Origin: Apricaphanius iberus
Lineage: Eukaryota > Chordata > Actinopteri > Cyprinodontiformes > Aphaniidae
Assembly (NCBI GenBank): GCA_028564705.1
Contig: JAPXFQ010000916.1
Coordinates: 248,001 to 312,000, forward strand
Direction of reading: 5' to 3'
Length of the DNA stretch: 64,000 nucleotides
Shown: positions 36,801 to 46,911 of the stretch, piece after piece
Numbering within the stretch: position 1 is the stretch's first letter
Layout of the letters: every line of letters starts with the position of its first letter
Made by a program: the position numbers and the translations under genes
The notes under the pieces: model-generated
Seen by the model: only the letters and a program-made list of their open reading frames with translations
What the model was told of the DNA's origin: nothing
Database searches by the model: none

Positions 36801-39204
36801 CGATTATAGTATGGATTAGACTCTGACCGTGTAAATGGGTCCTGAAAAAATCTATGCCATTATGACAAGCGTCTAGATCTGCTACATGTTTGCGTGGAAT
36901 AAATAATTTTAATATCCACAGAACTATCTAAAATACTGGAAAAGGCCATAGAAGAACAAACAGACTTCTTTTGAATGCAAGAAAAACATTACGAACTTAG
37001 AACTACAAAACCACAATACATAAATAGATATATAAATACAATAACAGCTTCACTGAAAAACTCATGTGGTGTAACGACCTCAGCCCAAGAATGAAACTGT
37101 AAACACAAGAATCCCCATAACTGTGTGTATGTGCATGCTGGCGTATATAAGGTTTCTCCATTTGTGTGCACAATAGCTGGAGTTAGGAGCCATCAATCTG
37201 CCTTCCAGGAATCAATGCAGACATGGAGGAAATCGGAGCAATAGACATGAAAAAAAAGACCCCAAAGACACAGCAGCCCAGGCAGAGTTGACCATACCTC
37301 CCAGTGGAGGAAGAGAGAAAAGCCCCAGTGGTACATCCAGCACCTGCAATGACCCAGCTTTTATTCTGATAGTTGAATTCTGCTTATCAGCAAGTAAATT
37401 TGAATGTTAGGTTTTGAGTTTTAAAACTTAATATTGGGCTTGCTAAATAATATATATACAGTATATTGAGCTAAATATTTATTTTTGCTAAGTTATTCAG
37501 TTCAAAAATAAAGTTTATAAATGAATAACATCGAGAAAATATGTTCTCACAATGTTCCTGATAATTTTTGACAGTATAACTTTACAAACAGCACCCCATA
37601 TCCTCCTTCCCTGCCCTTTTTTCCCTCAAATATCCTTTCAGAAGTATATCACTAAGCGAGGTCAAAGTATTTTCAGAGTTTGTAAATATTATTTTCTCTT
37701 TTCTCCGTGAGGTCTTCCATCAGATATTGATAATGAAATGTCCCACCAGGATTTAGTGTTCATGGTTCATTCTTTGTGATAAGGCTGTCAATGGTAAAAG
37801 AAAATGTTTGTACTATAAATAATTGAACTGACAAAAACCCAACCTTTTTTTTTATTTTAATAAGAATGTAATTTCTGTACCCTGTAGTGTACCCAACATA
37901 TTCCTATTATGTACACCACATACAGTGTTTTTTGTGTATGATACAGAGAGTAATGAAAATGTATATGAAAGTGGAAGATTTTTTTTTACCTACCCCTGCT
38001 GCTCTTACTTACATTAGCACAAATACTTGCTTGTGAGCGTGTAGTTATATATTTGGTTACACATTCACTCTTGAGGGGATTATGCTCATTTTCTCTCTCT
38101 CCATTTGAGCTGCAACTTGGGAGCAGATAGGTCCGAAACTATTTACATGCAAATTCTGAGGTTTTTGGGATTTTCCCAAAGGGGATGCATCTTATAGAAT
38201 TTGACAAAGAAGTCACTAGAAAAGTCCACTTTAACCAGCAACAGCTGATTAATAGTAAGATATGAGAGCTGCCATCAGGACAGTGTGTTACAAGTAGGTC
38301 CAGATAATGTCACATACCCCCTTCTGACAGTAGCTGAGTCTTTGTTTAAGTGTTAGTTTATATTACAAGACCTATATGAGAGACATAATAATAACATATT
38401 CCTCTAGAACTTTTTAATCGTGACACAAAAATAAACCAAAGCTAACTATTTAAAAAAATCGATATTCATTTTTGTAACGAGAACAAGTCAAGAGCTCTTT
38501 GTGGATTAAGCCTCATGGATGACTTCATAGTGCTGCTTCTGTTTTGTTTTTTAACCACCCATTAAACACAATCCCTTTTCTTGTTGACTAATCAAACTTA
38601 GGTCTAAGGTTTATTAAGACCTAGAATAAAAACCAAGGTCACACAAAAATAAATTCACTTTCTTCATTGATCTCTGTGTTATGTTTGTATTTGCACCATT
38701 CATTTTCTCCAATTATTAACAGAACACATCAATCATTTAACGGAACAGTATTATTTTCCCCCATTCATTCTTAAATTTCCAACTTCAATGAGTTTTCTTG
38801 AATTTGTTTAACTCAAGACAGCTAATTAAGTGGGACTGCTCATATTAACTGAAAATAAAAATAAAAATGCAACACATGAAGTTGTAGCTTTGGCTGTAAT
38901 AATCAGTCATGATGCAGTGTTTAAACTTTAAACAGAGCTTTACAGATCTATAGATTATATGAGTTTTCCTTTTGAAAACAAGTTTGGAACAAAATATTTT
39001 TTGACAGGGGAATTAATTAAACTGTCCGCACCACATATAAGCTTTTGGTATTTTTGGTTTAACTGCAAACCTAATAAATAACTGATAAAAATCTAATGTG
39101 ACCTTTTTAAGACAGTACTTATCAAGGGAAATCACAGACTTACCTATTTTTTGAGCGCATATTGCATTTCCTGCAAACAGAGCTACAATAATAAGAATAA
39201 ACAT
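21881..39204 (-). CDS. Membrane-tethered mucin with EGF-SEA-EGF ectodomain
   Basis: Nine minus-strand exons join in phase (5202 nt, ~1733 aa): 39204-39144, 30368-26067, 25723-25599, 25458-25394, 25279-25080, 25000-24835, 22368-22204, 22102-22035, 21930-21881. Exon 1 encodes a signal peptide (MFILIIVALFAGNAICA); a Met at 39261 would add 19 residues. Exon 2 is Ser/Thr-rich with ~125-residue repeats and ends in a Cys-rich EGF-like module (CRCIGGTC...CQCQGF, about 1411-1443). Exons 3-5 form a SEA domain with a GSVV self-cleavage motif (Gly about 1520), exons 6-7 a second EGF-like module (CHRHGDC...CSCYQ...GPRC), then a helix (about 1664-1687) and a ~46-residue tail. The order matches MUC3/12/13/17: a shed surface glycoprotein of epithelial glycocalyx. 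The symbol is left open because fish orthology is unresolved. The weakest joint is the exon 2 acceptor at 30368, which lacks a pyrimidine tract. If exon 8 is not spliced, the frame runs on to a stop at 21976. Confidence 0.82.
23062..23479. mobile_element. Short TIR element in mucin intron
   Basis: The ends are inverted: left TAATGCTGCATTCACACCGC, right end reverse-complement TAATGGTGTGTTCAGACCGC. These enclose about 0.4 kb with no coding capacity. A possible TAA/TTA target site suggests a PIF/Harbinger-type MITE, common in fish, but the superfamily is inferred from the ends only. It lies in the intron between the second EGF exon and the transmembrane exon. Confidence 0.6.
23821..24113 (+). 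pseudogene. 28S rRNA 5'-end fragment (rRNA pseudogene)
   Basis: The plus strand follows the 5' end of vertebrate 28S rRNA. Recognisable phrases in order include 'agataagacgag', 'aatttaagcatattactaag', 'gaaaagaaactaacaaggat', 'gccgaatccctg', 'tttgagaatgcagcct' and 'gggtggtaaactatatctaa'. Similarity starts close to the natural 28S 5' end and stops after 'ggctaaatacc', so only about 290 of several thousand bases are present, with many substitutions. It is an isolated copy in a mucin intron, not a working ribosomal gene. The open frame on the opposite strand is a by-product. Confidence 0.88.
27480..30385 (-). repeat. 375-bp tandem repeats encoding the mucin domain
   Basis: Eight related units of about 375 bp (125 codons) fill the 5' two-thirds of the large mucin exon. 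The anchor phrase tttgtgattaggttttgggt, or a variant, recurs near 27591, 27941, 28318, 28690, 29065, 29440, 29815 and 30195. The four central units are spaced exactly 375 bp and differ at only a few sites, while outer units are degenerate. The first unit read lacks about 20 residues of the consensus. The units encode Ser/Thr-rich sequence suited to dense O-glycosylation. Because copies are nearly identical, assembled copy number may be wrong and alleles may differ. Confidence 0.93.
32187..32698. mobile_element. TIR element, about 0.5 kb
   Basis: The left end contains 'acagtgtgtaattttcggcc' and the right end reads, reverse-complemented, 'aaagtgacagtgtgtaggtt'. The shared acagtgtgta core plus the 'ccagtagggggcag' phrase mark a family of fish MITEs, of which another copy may lie at 44861-45232. 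No coding capacity is seen. Exact borders and target-site duplication are unclear. Confidence 0.5.
33163..33608. mobile_element. TIR element, about 0.45 kb
   Basis: The left part (atggtgcgctctatttacct) and the right part, reverse-complemented (atggtgcattctagttctat), form degenerate inverted ends. Further inward, both sides carry aagtc/gacttc motifs facing each other. It has the size and structure of a MITE, with no open frame of interest. Family assignment is not possible from the ends alone. Confidence 0.5.
35875..36547. mobile_element. TIR element containing a LINE 3' fragment
   Basis: The ends are imperfect inverted repeats of about 24 bp (left TAAGCCTAGTTCGTACTTCT, right reverse-complement TTAAGCATAGTTTATACTTC, both followed by tccatt). 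Within it, 36155-36310 read on the minus strand resembles the C-terminal end of a Rex1/CR1-like fish LINE (a version of the 'VVTDGRMVAKLSSLMDNT' segment). Either the LINE piece inserted into the TIR element, or the element captured it. Confidence 0.5.
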
Positions 39205-39477
39205 GATGGAAAAGTTCCTCCTCTTCCAGAAGTCCAGGTAGAGACACTTAGTATAGATCATGATCTTAAAAAGAAAACACTGTAGTACTTGAAGAGTATG
39301 GATAACTTTTAGCTTCACAGCAGGTGTACCAAAAACTAAAGCTAAAAGCAACAAATGCTCTGACTGCTTTAAGCATGTAGCTCAGTTTGGATCCATGGTG
39401 CGACTGAAAGCCAATGAAACATTTTCCCTAGTGTCAGGTCTACTCTGTGTCATTGCTGTTTGCAGCTGGTAAAAACT

Positions 39478-39485
39478 ATTTTATA
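39478..39485 (-). promoter_or_regulatory. TATA box of the mucin gene
   Basis: The minus strand reads TATAAAAT here, about 200-280 bases upstream of the two candidate start codons (39261 and 39204). Transcription would start near 39450, leaving a 5'UTR of roughly 190-250 bases. It is the only good TATA motif immediately upstream of the signal-peptide exon. Function is inferred from motif and position. Confidence 0.5.
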
Positions 39486-40495
39486 CTGATGAAGTTCCCA
39501 CCCTAAGCAAACCTTTTTTTCATATTGTTAAGCTCACTTACACCATGCACATTATTACAAAGTTATACACGTTATTTACAAAGTCCAAATTAAATAAATA
39601 AAGGTATGAGGAAAAGTGGTATCATATACAATGCATTATTATCCCTTTGTTTTGTTTCAGAATAGCCTACACCACCGAAAGGACTTGAGGGCAATATTTT
39701 TTTTATTTTTTTTATTACTCAATAATAAACTAAGCATGCAATACTTTAAATCATTAAATTAATTAAATAAGTCAAATGTTCATGGTAAGGGATCTGTAAA
39801 TAATTTTACATGCAAAACCTAAAGGGTATTGCAGGTTTACCTTATCAAAATAAATTTAGCAATTTTAAAGATTTAGACCACATTAAAAAAAAACAATTTA
39901 CTATATTTAGGTGAGTTTTTAAAAACGAATAATTTTGAGTGCAGCAAAGTCTGCTCTTGAGTAAAAAATCAACGTACTAATTTGGTCCTTGCAGGAGATG
40001 ACAAAAAGGTTACTTAAAAAAAATTGGTGTTGCATGTATTGCAAGAAGATTTTCATTTGTCTGGGATAATTTTGCACTAATAAAAATTAAGTCTGTAATG
40101 GATTTGCAACAAGTGCAGGGGTTGGGGCAGATTGGTATTATTCTTGAATTGAAGTCAGGGGCCACACATAATCAGTCCAGGGGCCACAAATGGCACCCAG
40201 GCTGTACTTTGGACACTCCCAGCATACACTAATTGTATTCATTAAGTTATTTTCAGACAAATTGCTAGCTTTAAGGAGAAGTATGGTTTTGTGCAACCTG
40301 TACCTTATTTATAGCATGTGTTATATTAATTAGGGAGATATTTAGATCAATTTGCAATCAGCATATATCCAAATAATTGGAGCTGTCAGGGAAACCAACG
40401 TGCAAGGCAAGGTAAGGCAATTTTATTTGTATAGCCATTTTTTTAACAAGGTAATTCTTCAAGGTAATTTGTTTATCTCTTACGGTGCTTACATG
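39486..40495. other. Upstream flank of mucin gene
   Basis: AT-rich DNA without a recognisable gene. A short degenerate fish-repeat piece ('gggccacaaatggcacccag...tttggacac') lies near 40165-40220 and resembles one end of the hAT-type repeat family seen at 3267. Nothing else is supported. Confidence 0.45.
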
Positions 40496-41205
40496 TGGCA
40501 AGGTACACAACGAGGGCCTGGGCGGGGATTTGATCCCACAACTCCCAGGTGAAAGTCATGTGCGCTAACCAGTCAGCCAAAGGGAATCCCCATGGCCAAG
40601 CAGCCAGGGCACGTGATCTATCGGAGCCACAGTGACAGGATCTCCACACTGTCACATCTCTCCCCCTCTTATCACAAGCACATCCTCGTGCTCCCGTGCA
40701 GGGTGCCACCAATTTCGAATCCATGGACTTATTACCAGTCTCACATGGATCCTGCCAGCAACGCCAAATGTGGCATGGTACACAACGAGGGCCTGGGCAG
40801 GGTTTGATCCCACGACTCCCAGGTGAAAGTCATGAGCGCTAACCAGTCAGCCAAAGGGAATCCCCATGGCCAAGCAGCCAGGGCACGTGATCTATCGGAG
40901 CCACAGTGACAGGATCTCCACACTGTCACATCTCTCCCCCTCTTATCACAAGCACATCCTCGTGCTCCCGTGCAGGGTGCCACCAATTTCGAATCCATGG
41001 ACTTATTACCAGTCGCACATGGACCCTGCCAGCAACGCCAAATGTGGCAAGGTACACAACGAGGGCCTGGGTGGGATTTGATCCCATGACTCCCAGGTGA
41101 AAGTCATGTGCACTAACCAGTCAGCCAAAGGGAATCCCCATGGCCAAGCAGCCAGGGCACGTGATCTATCGGAGCCACAGTGACAGGACCTCCACACTGT
41201 CACAT
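40496..41205 (-). repeat. Tandem array of a tRNA-like SINE (about 274-bp units)
   Basis: Three head-to-tail copies begin at 40496, 40771 and 41045, the last cut short near 41205. On the minus strand each copy carries an RNA-polymerase-III type-2 promoter: an A box TGGCTGACTGG and a B box GATCAAATC (or GATCAAACC), 33 bases apart. A tRNA-like arm with CTTTCACC lies between them. The copies are almost identical, so they arose by recent tandem duplication. The remainder of the unit is a tRNA-unrelated body. Coding is not suggested; the repeated open frames are mirror images of the duplication. Confidence 0.85.
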
Positions 41206-43150
41206 ACACACCGAATGTTATATCTGCGAACAGAGAGTCCAATTTACATGTTAAGTAAATGGAGGAGCGCGATGAAGCGCGGCTGGGTATCCCGAGACAC
41301 ATCAGAAGCAGAAAGCGAAAAAGCGGTTCTGCCTGATTTACGCGACCAAGTATTGCGGCTGTATGGATCCTTCCGCCGCTGCTCAACTGGGTCTACCCCC
41401 GCAGCAGCGGTCCCGACATTTAACGTGGTCAGCTCATAAACCAGAGTCCACTGGGAGCTCCCAGAGGATTGGGAGAAGGAGGGAGGGAGGAGGGTTAGGG
41501 TCAGTTGAACCGTCACCAGAAGCAGTATCAGCAGTGAGCCGACAAAGTAGCTCTAAAGTTTTGGAGAGTTTTTTTTAATTTATTTTTTTAGGAGCATTAT
41601 TTAAAAGAGAGAGAAGGATGTATAATGCAAAATTCACAAAGTAAAAGCTTCTTTCCACAGCTTTAGAGCAGTGTTGTTTAAGCTTCTTAAAGGTTAGTCT
41701 GCTGTGGCTGATGGCAAACACAGACATTGTAACACTAATGTTTTATTTTTTTATATAGTTCATAAATGTTAAATGAGTTATCATCTTAAACCCATCCAAC
41801 CATGTCATTATTGAGATTGCTTTGTGCAGTGGAGCACAGTCATGTTTGAACAAGCCAAACTGTTGCCACAAAGTTGAGAGCCTGATATTGCCCCAAAGGC
41901 CTGTTTGATCTTGTGGGAACACATATACAAAATAATATTGTTTGCTTATCAGTGTGTGTCAGAAACCTTTATGCTGATCTTGTTTTAAAAAAAACTGTTA
42001 ATATTTTAAAGAAAGGGTGTATAAAATGTTAAAGCTTTACCTAATAATGTTGAAATATTTTATCTATAACCTCTCTCTCAAATAACTTGTTTTAAGTCTG
42101 TATTTTAACAGTTTTCTGGGATTTTTTTTCCAAGACAGAAATGCAAGCGTTTGGAAACAGGGATGCTTCTATGATGCTTATTCAAATAATATTATATCCA
42201 TTATATGTTAATATTACAGTTAAATGATTTAGTTTCTATTCCTTAAATGGACTATTGAACATGATCACAATATATTTAATAAATGATCTCATTAGTAACA
42301 AAACTAAAGCAGTTGTGACAAGGTAAAACATGAATGTTGTCTTGACCTTGAGGATTGAAGAGGTTTGGGTAGGTCCTCCACACCTCTGTTTGCTTATTAG
42401 AAAATCATTATTGAAATGTAAATGCCAACATGCTTTCCCAGACACCGCTATCATTGTGAATTCGCACACAGTCCTAAAGGAAATCAGATGAATTACAATA
42501 ATTTCTTTGTTTGACTTACTTTTACTGGAATGAAAATGTTATAAAACAGCAGAGTGTTTAAATTGTTTCTACCTCCACCCATGTACACAAACTGCACTTG
42601 TTATATGAAGTTGGCAATTGTGCATTAAACACACTAGTAGTTTACCTGCAACCTGCAGTTACTTGTAATAGTGTTCAAGACCCAGAGAAGTTTTCCACAA
42701 CTTGTCAAATTGCATTCACACACTTCAATGTGTTTTAAAGGAATGTAATTAATAGATCAACAGCAATCAGTTCGAAGTGGAAGGAAAGGGGTACATTGTT
42801 CCAATTTCTTTTACAACTAATCAGTAAAATTATTCCATCTGTAATTTTACCTCATCATAAACCCAGCTGTTCTGTGAAGACTTCAAAGTTAGTTGGAGAG
42901 CATTTCCAAACAAACAGCTTCATGAAGACCAAAGAACACAGCAGAAGGCTCGGAGAGAAAGTTCTGGAAAAATCTGACTCAGGGTTAGCAGAGTTAAGGC
43001 CTATGCATACTCTACAAGAGCAGATAAATTTGTTTTCTCTCAGGTATTTATAAACAAAAATACATAATTTTATTCTATGAGTCATGGTTTTGGCTTTTTT
43101 TGATGCTTATTCTGCTTCAGTGTTGAGTCTCCACTCCAGTCTGCTGTCCA
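41206..43150. other. Intergenic, no gene recognised
   Basis: The first ~280 bases (41206-41490) are GC-richer and contain 'gaggagcgcgatgaagcgcggc', probably a fragment of an unidentified mobile element. The rest is AT-rich and without supported features. Confidence 0.45.
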
Positions 43151-44015
43151 GGGGTCCGTTCCAGAAAACAGTTGATGTGACATAACCGGATAAGTTTAAG
43201 GGTAAATTGTGGATAACCTCAATTTTTGGTTCCAAGGTATCTTTCAAGGTATGTTAGTAACCATAGCAACTTAATCTCTGAACGTAACCTGCTCTGTACC
43301 AGGTTATGTTCTGGGTAAGTTTGTTCAAGAGAGGGTTCTGAATGTGGCATGAACTTTTAAATTATGATCCTTTGGACGTGGAGAAACAGATTATACTATA
43401 TTTAATCATAATAACTTTAATTTTGTCAACCAGAAACTGTAGGACAAAGCCCATTACATCTTACAAACATACAAAAACTATTTCACAAACATATTAGTAA
43501 CATGTAAGAATATTTCAAAAAACATTATAGAACACATTATATGCTGCTAAATAAAATAATCCTTCATTGTGAAATAATGACTACTGCCAAATGCAATAAA
43601 GTGCCATTAACTGGCATAAAAGATGGTTGTTTAATTAGAATATATTAGCATATATTATAAGTCACTGGAAGAAAGATGATGTAGTGCCCCCAGGAAAGCC
43701 ATGAACGACTGGCCGGCCTTTAAGGAGCATACTCCTCAGCTGGGGTGAGGTACATGTGAGGTACACATTAGTACTTCCAACTCCACTTCTTTTAGGGATT
43801 CTGGCCTCTTTTTCTCTTCAGTTTCCTTTTTGACTCTTGAATTCTGTGATCCATTGAGAGGGTCTTTATGTTTCAGGTGTTAACCAGGAGTAGGTTGATT
43901 AACCGTATACTTATCAGGAACCGACATAATCAGGCTAAGCAAGTTCTTGATTGATTAACCAAGAGTTCAGGGTTTACCAAAGGGTAAGTTGACCAAGCTT
44001 TCTGGAACGGACCCC
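43151..44015. mobile_element. Non-autonomous DNA transposon with 17-bp perfect TIRs
   Basis: GGGGTCCGTTCCAGAAA at 43151-43167 is repeated exactly in inverse at 43999-44015. Subterminal sequences on both sides share a degenerate ggttnan theme (for example taaccggataag and ttaaccaggagtaggttgat). The 865-bp interior has no substantial open frame. Similar GTCCGTTCCAGAAA ends occur in fish elements of the Harbinger/ISL2EU type, but I cannot confirm the superfamily because no clear target-site duplication is seen. Confidence 0.75.
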
Positions 44016-44034
44016 AGGTGAACTCAGAGGATTT

Positions 44035-44580
44035 ATACTCCTCAACCACCTCCACTTCTTCTTCAATGATGTAAACAGTGTTCGACTTAAACACGTTTCT
44101 TTCAATATCTACAGTCACTTCCATTGTCCACTGATTTGTACTGAAAGTCTGAGAAGTACACAGTGAAAAGGAATGGTGAGAGTACGGTCCCCTGTGTTGC
44201 TCCTGTGCTGCTGACCAGCTGGTTCGACATACTCCATCAGTATCACAAACTCTGGTCTCTTTGTGAGAAAGTCATTGATCCAGTTGATTACTGAGGACTG
44301 TTCTGAAGTTTCTGACAAAGCAAATCAGGCTGAATTGTATTAAATGCACAGGATAAATAAAAAAAACATGATCCTCACTGTGCTGCCTACTTTGTCCAGT
44401 GGGTTGGTTTAGCAGGTGGATGATGGCATCTTTAGCGTCAACACCACTACTTTAAGTTACCTGATAGATTCTTGTTTGGTCACTCAGGTTGCTTAAGAGG
44501 AGTCTCTCCAGGACTTTCATAATGTGGGATGTCAGGGCAACAGGCCTAGTCATTGATGACTGATGGGGAAGTTTTCTTTG
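44035..44580 (-). pseudogene. Rex1/CR1-like LINE reverse-transcriptase fragment
   Basis: Minus-strand frames give pieces of a reverse transcriptase in correct order: RPVALTSHIMKVLERLLL near 44570-44490, then VINWINDFLTKRPEFVIL near 44290-44230, and traces of the following 'QGTVLSPFLF' region in another frame near 44210-44160. Frameshifts separate the blocks and the catalytic aspartates are not in an open frame, so the copy is inactive. Confidence 0.7.
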
Positions 44581-44860
44581 GTACTGGAATAAGTAAAATA
44601 TTAACACATGGGCACAAACATTACCAAAACAATATTGAAAAGACAAAAGTATCAATATGTCTTCAAAATGAGTCAAGACCGATAAACTAAAACAAAACAA
44701 AATATACTTCTAGTGTCTTATTTAGTATTAGCTCCATAAGCTATGAATTAATTCAGGGTTCCATTATTTACATATTGCTTCTAAGTTTTGGCTCTGTTCA
44801 TTTTCTTTTACAAATACATTTTAATTCATGTTTTTTGCTCTGTAGGAGGCAGAATTTAAA

Positions 44861-45232
44861 CTGACTGTGTGTAGTTTTTTACCATTAATCTCTGGAAATA
44901 TTCATGGAAATGTTGTTGAAAATGAATAAAATTATGCCAAATCATTGAAAAGTATTGGCGGCTTGATAATATATAACCATAAAAGTGGGTCTAAAATACA
45001 TGGTCCTAGTACATGGTCCTAGTATATGGGGATGGACCCACCCATATGATTTTGCTGGAGGTTGAACAATTTGCCTTGTAGTAGTAGAAAATTGCACAAA
45101 TGTGATTTTTGGCCTGTATGGCCATCCTTTGGTAAGGTTGTTACTCGAACACAAAAATACCCCTTGCTTGCAATGATTTAGGTATGTACTGCCCTCTTAT
45201 CACCAGGAAACTACACACTCTCACTTTAACTT
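44861..45232. mobile_element. Possible MITE
   Basis: The left end 'gactgtgtgtagttttttac' and the right end, reverse-complemented 'aaagtgagagtgtgtagttt', form an inverted pair around about 0.37 kb. This is the same theme as the element at 32187-32698. Degenerate and without coding capacity; a low-certainty call. Confidence 0.4.
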
Positions 45233-45522
45233 ATCTATTTATTTAGTTTTTGCAAAAATAACTTTAAGTTACAGGTTTATATGTAAATCATAGAGGATGT
45301 CAGTCTTATACTTTAACAGCAAACACTGACTACATGTGGGAAATGAATTGGTCTGTATGTATTTAATAGCTTTGCTGCATCATGATTCCTGTATTGGTTT
45401 ACAATTGTTGTCTCAATTCTCAAAACAACAATCAAGGGTTGAGTTTTCGTTCTTAAACATTTGAGTCTGCCAACAACACTGTCCACAAACACTCCTTATA
45501 CCTTTATTTATTTGTGTTGTGA

Positions 45523-46484
45523 CAGGGCTGGGCAGTATGGCAAAGTTTTCATAACAACTTTCAACAACTTTCATTACATTTAAAAAAAACATCAGTATTA
45601 CGGTATTTAGCACTATTTTTTTTCCCCATATAAGACCACACATATTCACATCATCTAATAAAAATGAATAACATAAAAATGTGCTCTAAGTAGCCCATTT
45701 TACTGTCAAATGAACTGGATCATGTTTTTTCCAGACACAGGTGAATGATATGAAAATAATTAAAATGATTATGATTCTAGCAGACATTCTTGATGTTCTA
45801 ATTGCTGAAAGTATACCTGTTTTTTGACCTCACATTGACGCAAGCAGTAAATTGCATCTTGTACTGGTTTTGCAAATAGTACTGAAGAATCCCGCTAGGG
45901 GGCAGAGTACAGACTCAGACCTGATTTTGCCAAAGAAGAAGTAAAATAAATATGGCTAACATACAAAATTATTAGCTGGTTAATATTCAGATAACAGAAA
46001 AAAAGATGCCAGAAGTATTGTAGATGGTATGTAAAATTTACCGCTATTTTTTATTTATGTACTACTGGTTTTGCCGCTGTAGCCCCCGTGTACCTACAGA
46101 GGGTCAAATAGCGCTCAACACCCCTCCCTACTGGTTACTCGCAATAGCGCTCGTAAAATATATGCTGTTCAGTTCTTGTCTGACCTTTCAAAGCTGATCA
46201 ACTTCTGAGCTAGATATATGACTCCTCTTTTTGGAATTACTTCCTCAGCATTGTGTGCTTCGCTCTGACATCTACTGCCAGCAGCTGTACTTTGATAAAA
46301 ACGTTACTTTTCACACTGTGGTGAAGAGCGTGTAGCAGTAAAATTGGTCCCAGCTGAATCACATCCCCAAATTAAACGTTCCGGAAGTTGTCTGAGCTAT
46401 TCACCGGAAGAGCGATATAATAAAAAAAATTAAACGAAAATAAACACCAGCTTTTGGTATGAACCGGTATACCGCCCAAGCCTA
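45523..46484. mobile_element. hAT-like TIR element, about 0.96 kb
   Basis: The left end (cagggctgggcagtatgg) and the reverse complement of the right end (taggcttgggcggtatac) match a theme frequent in fish hAT MITEs. The flanks gttgtgac and gtttgaca could be an eroded 8-bp duplication. Interior open frames are negligible. Boundaries are accurate to a few bases. Confidence 0.55.
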
Positions 46485-46737
46485 GTTTGACATCACTTAG
46501 ACTAATTATTGACTTATTTCTTTCCTGGAATAACTCTGTTCTGTTCTTGCTGTTGTTCCAACCAAATTTCCCTTGTGGGATAATTAAAGGGTTATTCTAT
46601 TCTCTATTCAATATATAAGCAAAAACAAAAAACATACAATTATATGGAGGGCTCATGAAATGATTAATACATAAGTCAGTTTCAAGTGGGAATAACGTAT
46701 AAAACATACATCACATTTGCAGTTTTTGTACCAAGGT

Positions 46738-46743
46738 TTTAAT
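46738..46743 (-). terminator. Candidate poly(A) signal of MRPS16
   Basis: The minus strand reads ATTAAA here, about 170 bases beyond the MRPS16 stop codon. It is a common variant poly(A) hexamer and the nearest one I find. No better canonical signal is closer. Confidence 0.35.
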
Positions 46744-46911
46744 AATGATGTAAAAAATACAGCCTTCTAATCAACTGAAAGATGTTACAGGTGTTTTACA
46801 CATTTGTAGAAGTATTTTCTTCAAAATCTTGCATCAGTTGCTTTGAACAGTCCAAAAACGCAGACAAAAACACAGTTCTCTCAAAGCAACAGCAGATTCC
46901 CTTTGATCCAA

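Larger units (their letters stand above)
30386..39143 (-). other. Mucin intron 1 (about 8.8 kb)
   Basis: No additional mucin exon could be fixed here, although a short one could be missed. The intron carries several non-autonomous elements (listed separately) and AT-rich DNA. Open frames are short and unsupported. The donor at 39143 is strong (ATAG|GTAAGT); the acceptor before 30368 is weak. Confidence 0.45.

Noticed and set aside
39205..39354. N-terminal extension of the mucin signal exon
   Set aside because: The frame upstream of the Met at 39261 has no ATG; it begins with a TTG codon and adds nothing signal-like.
40496..41205. CRISPR array or true tRNA cluster
   Set aside because: The period is about 274 bp with identical bodies, not short repeats and unique spacers. 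The tRNA-like head lacks a pairing acceptor stem, so SINE copies fit better.
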